DNA of 64,000 nt from Aquimarina sp. U1-2. Its GTDB lineage: Bacteria > Bacteroidota > Bacteroidia > Flavobacteriales > Flavobacteriaceae. Made by a program: the position numbers and the translations under genes. How positions within the stretch are numbered: position 1 is the stretch's first letter; the number at the start of each line of letters is the position of its first letter. The stretch covers positions 310,001-374,000 of the forward strand of contig NZ_JAGKIK010000003.1 of NCBI RefSeq assembly GCF_017897595.1. Reading direction: 5' to 3'. A model generated the notes under the pieces. It made no database searches. It was not told where the DNA came from and saw only the letters and a list, made by a program, of their open reading frames with translations. Shown here piece after piece: positions 60,013 to 64,000 of this stretch.

Positions 60013-60651
60013 ATGAAAATAGGAATTATAGGTTCAGGAAGCATAGGAAGCACCATCGGGAAACTCTGGTCACAAGCGGGCCACGAAGTTTTATTTAGTT
60101 CACGTAATCCGGAAAAATTGTCTGGTTTAGTGGCAGAGGCAGGTAGTAGTACAACTAGCGGTACGGTACAAGATGCCGTGGCATTTGCAGACATACTTTT
60201 TTTGGCCACTAATTATTGGACGCTGGACGAAGCACTACAAAACATGGGGGATGTTTCTGGGAAAACCATCCTAGACGCTACAAACCCTTATCAATACAAT
60301 GACGCCGGCAAGGTAGTGCGAGCAATACCCAATGATATTTCCGGGGGAACACTACTTCAGGAAAAACTTCCCGATAGTAAAATCATCAAAGTATTCAGTA
60401 GTATGATGGCCACTATTATGGCTGAAAAACACCACAAGCAACCCCTATTGGTGATCCCTTACACAACAGATTACGAAGAATTAAAAAAAATAGCCGAACA
60501 ACTGATTACTGATGCAGGTTTCTTGCCGATTTACTATGGCAAACTTAAATATTCTAAGCCTATAGAACTGTTCGGAAAATATTCTGACAAGGTTATGGAT
60601 GAAAAGGAAGCAACCCAATTGTTTGAAGCTGATTTTAAAGAAAGAAAGTAA
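60013..60651 (+). CDS. NADP-dependent oxidoreductase, F420-reductase-like family
   Basis: A 212-residue protein with an N-terminal Rossmann fold (KIGIIGSGSIGSTIGKLWSQ) and the continuation VLFSSRNPEKLSGLVAEAG, typical of the F420_oxidored family (NADPH:F420 or related reductases). The segment LDATNPYQYNDAGK is also usual. It follows the barrel/SnoaL gene by 10 nt and precedes epoxide hydrolase by 18 nt. F420 use is not implied, because Flavobacteriaceae generally lack it. Confidence 0.78.
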   Translation: MKIGIIGSGSIGSTIGKLWSQAGHEVLFSSRNPEKLSGLVAEAGSSTTSGTVQDAVAFADILFLATNYWTLDEALQNMGDVSGKTILDATNPYQYNDAGKVVRAIPNDISGGTLLQEKLPDSKIIKVFSSMMATIMAEKHHKQPLLVIPYTTDYEELKKIAEQLITDAGFLPIYYGKLKYSKPIELFGKYSDKVMDEKEATQLFEADFKERK

Positions 60652-60669
60652 ACACATTTAGAGAACATC

Positions 60670-61914
60670 ATGAAAAAGTTAAGCATTCAAATTTCCGCAG
60701 GAATTTTAATCGTATTCTGCACAGTTTTAAGTGTAACTGCACAAAGCACGGACTACAGCAGACCTGTTCCTTTTAAAATAGATATACCTAAATCCAAAAT
60801 AGATTACATAAAAAATAGGGTCGAAAATGCCAATTGGGCGGGGCGTATTGGTGATGGCGGTTGGGGTTATGGCATGAGCTATGATTATTTGAAAGAACTG
60901 AAAGATTACTGGGTACAGGATTATGATTGGAAAAAAGAAGAAAAGAAACTGAATGAATTTCCACAGTTCAAAGTTCAGATTGAAGGTTTTGACATTCATT
61001 ATTATTATGAAAAAGGAAGTGGTACCAACCCACAACCGGTCATTTTTACCCATGGATGGCCGGGTTCTGTCTTTGAGTTTGTACACGCTATCGATAGATT
61101 GGCACATCCTGAAAAATATGGGGGCAACGCAGAAGATGGTTTAGACGTAATCGTCCCTTCTTTACCGGGATTTGGCTTTTCGTCAAAACCAACAAAATCG
61201 CCAGTTGGACCTGTAACTACAGCCAGATTGTGGAATACCCTGATGACCAAAGTTTTAGGATACGAATCTTATGGAGCACAGGGAGGCGATTTAGGATGCA
61301 TTGTAACCACCTATTTGGCATATAATCATGCAGACCATGTAAAAGCCATTCATCTTAACCTGGTGCCCTCTAGCCCGAAACCCGAAAATAAAATGACCCA
61401 ACAAGAAAAGGAATGGGCAAAAGAAGCGCAGGCATTTATAAGCAGGGAACTGGATTATTTTGCATTACAGGCAAATAAACCACAGACACCCAGTTTTGCA
61501 TTGATTGACAGTCCTTTAGGCACAGCGGCTTGGATCATTAGCAAGTTTAAAGCTTGGAGCGATTCGGGAGATGATATTGAAAGTGCATTCACCAAAGACC
61601 AACTACTTACAAACGCTATGATTTACATTGTAAATGACAATATCGATTCTTCCATCTGGTTCTACAGAGGTTTTGCTACTGAAACGAAAGGAAAAATGCA
61701 TCCAGGGGAAAAAATAAAAGTCCCTACAGCCGTAGCACTATTTCCGGCGGACATGGTAAACGGAAGACCGCCCAAAACCTGGATTGAAGGCGATTACAAT
61801 TTGGTAAGATATACAGCGATGAGTAGCGGAGGGCATTTCGCTTGTTTAGAAGAGCCAGAAGAGTTCACCAAAGACGTATTGGCCTATTTTAATGAAATTC
61901 TAATGAAAAAATAG
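60670..61914 (+). CDS. exported epoxide hydrolase (EHN plus alpha/beta hydrolase)
   Basis: A 414-residue protein with a signal peptide (residues 1-24, SVTAQS). An EHN domain follows (IPKSKIDYIKNRVENANWAG), then an alpha/beta-hydrolase: oxyanion HGWPGSVFEF, nucleophile Asp in YGAQGGDLGC, and the late His in SSGGHFACLEE. The YDWKKEEKKLNEFPQFKVQI segment is a family mark. It opens epoxides to diols. It sits in a run of exported redox genes, which suggests detoxification of an electrophile. Confidence 0.84.
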   Translation: MKKLSIQISAGILIVFCTVLSVTAQSTDYSRPVPFKIDIPKSKIDYIKNRVENANWAGRIGDGGWGYGMSYDYLKELKDYWVQDYDWKKEEKKLNEFPQFKVQIEGFDIHYYYEKGSGTNPQPVIFTHGWPGSVFEFVHAIDRLAHPEKYGGNAEDGLDVIVPSLPGFGFSSKPTKSPVGPVTTARLWNTLMTKVLGYESYGAQGGDLGCIVTTYLAYNHADHVKAIHLNLVPSSPKPENKMTQQEKEWAKEAQAFISRELDYFALQANKPQTPSFALIDSPLGTAAWIISKFKAWSDSGDDIESAFTKDQLLTNAMIYIVNDNIDSSIWFYRGFATETKGKMHPGEKIKVPTAVALFPADMVNGRPPKTWIEGDYNLVRYTAMSSGGHFACLEEPEEFTKDVLAYFNEILMKK

Positions 61915-61942
61915 TGGCATTGACCTTGTAAAAGGTGGGTTT

Positions 61943-62737
61943 ATGAACAACCAGACTTACAAAACTGCAGTCTCAATAATTTCAATCGTAATAATGTACT
62001 ACAGCATGGGCATAAAAAACACATTTGCACAAAATACGGTAAAAAACGATACGATAAAATGGTCGTATGATATTTCTACCAGTGGTTTTTTTAGCGATGA
62101 TGGTGCCACGCGATTGCTGGTCAACAACAACGGCTTGTTGAAAACGGCATCCTCTAATTTTCAAAACCGCTTGGTGCTCAATTATCAATTTGGGAAAGTG
62201 GGTGAGAGGTGGCAAGAAAACGACTTTTTGGCCTACAATGCATTCAGGTTGCGACCCGAAAAAAAGACGTTTCCGATTGCTGTGGGCGGAATCGAAACGA
62301 GCAGAACACGGGATATTGACTTTCGGTTTTTCATTGGTTTAGGTGGGGGTATAGAAGTCATTGATAAAAAGACTGTATTCGCAGAGTTTACCTTGGCGGG
62401 CTGGTATGAAAGAACCAACTATGGAGATACGGATTTCAATAGAGATGAAATAGATGGTAGTTCAATTCGCTCAGTTTGGCGAATGTCTCCAAGGGTAAGA
62501 GGCGATGTCAAGCTGAACGAAAATCAGTTGATTTTTGAATTTGAAGGGTGGATACAGCCTACTATTGATGATTTTGAGGATTATCGCAGCTTCGTCAATT
62601 CTTCATTTTTGATACAAATGGTCAAGAAACTTTATTTTAAAATCGGATGGCTGGCTACTTATGAATCCTACGTGCTGCAAGGCCGAAATCAATGGGACTC
62701 CATCATCACGCTGGGCATAACCTATAAAAAAAACTAA
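61943..62737 (+). CDS. exported protein, outer-membrane barrel-like
   Basis: A 264-residue protein with a signal sequence (IIVMYYSMGIKNTFAQ after a short N-terminus). Features such as LLKTASSNFQNRLVLNYQFG and DIDFRFFIGLGGGIEVIDK give alternating strand patterns, and the end (IITLGITYKKN) is barrel-like. No family recognised. It lies 28 nt after the epoxide hydrolase and 4 nt before the cytochrome gene. Confidence 0.58.
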   Translation: MNNQTYKTAVSIISIVIMYYSMGIKNTFAQNTVKNDTIKWSYDISTSGFFSDDGATRLLVNNNGLLKTASSNFQNRLVLNYQFGKVGERWQENDFLAYNAFRLRPEKKTFPIAVGGIETSRTRDIDFRFFIGLGGGIEVIDKKTVFAEFTLAGWYERTNYGDTDFNRDEIDGSSIRSVWRMSPRVRGDVKLNENQLIFEFEGWIQPTIDDFEDYRSFVNSSFLIQMVKKLYFKIGWLATYESYVLQGRNQWDSIITLGITYKKN

Positions 62738-62741
62738 AGAT

Positions 62742-63422
62742 ATGAGAAGAAAAAATGATCCGTTATTGAAGATGCTTAAAAAGAGATGGTATTTCCTGTT
62801 TTTTCCACTTTTAATTCTAGCTTCAGTCGCTTATTCTGCAAGTTTGGCGAATTCTAATAAGTCAGGCTACGTTCCCATTACCGTACAAGATAGCACGGAT
62901 AGGGAACGCTCTTTAAAATTATTTGGCGAAGTAGCGGCCGTACTGCGGCATCCACGCTGTATCAATTGCCACCCTAGTGACGATTACCCCAGACAAGGTG
63001 ATGAAATGCGAAGGCACATGTTCAATGTGCAAAGAGGAAATCACGGTAAAGGGGTTATCGGTATGAAATGTATCAGCTGCCATGGTGCTTCCAATAATTT
63101 GGCTTCTGGTGTGCCGGGTGCTCCAGAACCGGATGACCCTTTAAAATCAAGATGGCATTTAGCACCGTTGAGCATGGGCTGGATCGGGTTAAACGATGCC
63201 CAACTTGGTAAGCGATTATTAGATAAAGAGCAAAACGGTAATATGTCACCACAGGATTTGGTAGAGCATATGGAAGAAGACCCCTTGGTCTTATGGGGCT
63301 GGGATCCCGGTGAAGGTAGAGAACCCATACCCATACCACACGACGAATTTGTAGAAATATTAAAAGAATGGGTGGCTACCGGGGCTCAGGTACCTACTGA
63401 GGATAAGGAACCAAAAAAATAA
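62742..63422 (+). CDS. membrane-anchored cytochrome c-like protein
   Basis: A 226-residue protein with an N-terminal membrane anchor (FLFFPLLILASVAYSAS) and two c-type heme motifs, CINCH near residue 72 and CISCH near residue 105, followed by an HGASNN segment. It is followed after 5 nt by a molybdopterin dehydrogenase, so it is the likely electron acceptor of that enzyme. Heme ligands other than the CxxCH histidines cannot be assigned. Confidence 0.75.
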   Translation: MRRKNDPLLKMLKKRWYFLFFPLLILASVAYSASLANSNKSGYVPITVQDSTDRERSLKLFGEVAAVLRHPRCINCHPSDDYPRQGDEMRRHMFNVQRGNHGKGVIGMKCISCHGASNNLASGVPGAPEPDDPLKSRWHLAPLSMGWIGLNDAQLGKRLLDKEQNGNMSPQDLVEHMEEDPLVLWGWDPGEGREPIPIPHDEFVEILKEWVATGAQVPTEDKEPKK

Positions 63423-63427
63423 TACTG

Positions 63428-64000
63428 ATGGCCAAAATAATAATACATGCAGTTTCAAGAAGAAACTTTATAAAAACAACTGGCTTAGCAGCCGGCGGAC
63501 TTCTATTACAGGGGTGTATGAAGTTTTCTAACAATTCAAAGGAAAGTGAATTGGCAAGCTTGAACGCTTTTATAAAAATCGACATGGACAATAAAGTGAC
63601 TTTAATAGTACACCAGGCAGAAATGGGTCAGGGTGCCAGTACCACTTTACCGGCAATACTGGCAGATGAGTTAGGTGCGGATTGGTCAAACGTACTACTT
63701 GAAAATAGCCTTACCGACCCTGCATTTAAAAACCCGAAATACGATTTGCAATTTACGGGCAATGCAGAAAGTATCCGTGGCTTTCATGATATATTACGAA
63801 AAACGGCAGCCACGGCACGTGAGATGTTGAAGCAAGCAGCCGCAACGCAATGGAATGTCCCCAAAGCTTCGCTGAGAACTGAGAACAGTTACATCATCGG
63901 CAAAAACGGAGAGAAAGCCACTTTTGGCGAATTCGCTGTACCGGCTAGTAAGTTGCCAGCACCCAAGAATGTTAAGCTAAAACCTCAAACAGAGTGGAAA
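63428..64000 (+). CDS. molybdopterin-binding dehydrogenase, IorB-like (partial, cut by window end)
   Basis: The first 191 codons of a large gene. A Tat signal (VSRRNFIKTTGLAAGGLLLQ) with a Cys at residue 30 gives a possible lipid anchor. The body, VTLIVHQAEMGQGASTTLPA and then ADELGADWSNVLLENSLTDP, is the usual start of isoquinoline 1-oxidoreductase/aldehyde-dehydrogenase large subunits. The rest, including the cofactor site, lies beyond 64000. The upstream cytochrome c is its probable electron acceptor. Confidence 0.78.
   Translation, partial: MAKIIIHAVSRRNFIKTTGLAAGGLLLQGCMKFSNNSKESELASLNAFIKIDMDNKVTLIVHQAEMGQGASTTLPAILADELGADWSNVLLENSLTDPAFKNPKYDLQFTGNAESIRGFHDILRKTAATAREMLKQAAATQWNVPKASLRTENSYIIGKNGEKATFGEFAVPASKLPAPKNVKLKPQTEWK

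Overview
The window looks like DNA from a marine-type member of the Flavobacteriaceae (Bacteroidota). It is AT-rich, carries a CTnDOT-style Bacteroidota conjugation operon (TraE, F, G, I, J, K, M, N), RteC regulators, a PorP/SprF protein next to a large adhesin with a gliding-type C-terminal domain, SusCD-free flavobacterial cargo, and several sigma-54 and AraC regulators. No tRNA, rRNA, CRISPR array, transposase, integrase or relaxase was seen.

Layout. (1) 25-5988, plus strand: a six-gene run with 3-14 nt spacing: hipB, hipA, two long genes I do not recognise, a small gene split by a frameshift, and a TIR-domain protein. It reads as a toxin-antitoxin/defence cargo operon. (2) 5998-13139, minus strand: a compact type IV secretion operon of an integrative conjugative element (ICE). 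(3) 13323-15811: a cell-wall amidase with a coupled 35-residue ORF, then, on the minus strand, a helicase loader, a replication-initiator-like gene containing four exact-period 33-bp repeats, and an excisionase-like HTH gene. (4) 16105-19178, minus strand: rteC, a membrane LuxR-type regulator, a half-size asparaginase-like protein and YceI. (5) 19743-36948: a PAS/sigma-54 regulator, a multi-GAF/sigma-54 regulator, AraC, pirin, isochorismatase-like hydrolase, two YtcJ-like amidohydrolases, YceI, DoxX, a small exporter, two outer-membrane proteins and a dps gene cut after about 33 codons. (6) 37088-39568: a second copy of the rteC, membrane-LuxR and asparaginase-like module, joined to the cut dps. 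(7) 40115-55783: adhesin plus PorP, TPR-LuxR, an outer-membrane protein, Crp/Fnr, Dps, antiporter plus glutaredoxin-like protein, GAF/sigma-54, AraC, monooxygenase and metallo-hydrolase. (8) 55869-64000: a decayed lipoprotein gene, a divergent AraC and sigma-54 pair, then a run of redox/electrophile genes ending in a molybdopterin dehydrogenase that leaves the window.

How it may work together. The most coherent undescribed system is the ICE control circuit. I infer that a multi-pass membrane LuxR protein, co-encoded with a catalytically altered asparaginase-like protein, acts on paired ACGTA-N6-TACGT palindromes found at the same place upstream of both rteC genes. RteC would then act on CCCAA/TTGGG-type sites (CACAA/TTGTG in the second module) upstream of the excisionase operon. 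The excisionase leader can form a terminator-like hairpin with a competing alternative stem, and the operon continues into a lambda O/P-like replication pair whose initiator gene holds iteron-like repeats. Every link is inferred from sequence layout; none is demonstrated.

The cargo between and beyond the two modules is rich in pirin, quinol-monooxygenase-like, epoxide hydrolase, YceI, DoxX and isochorismatase-like genes, which suggests electrophile or quinone stress handling under sigma-54/AraC control.
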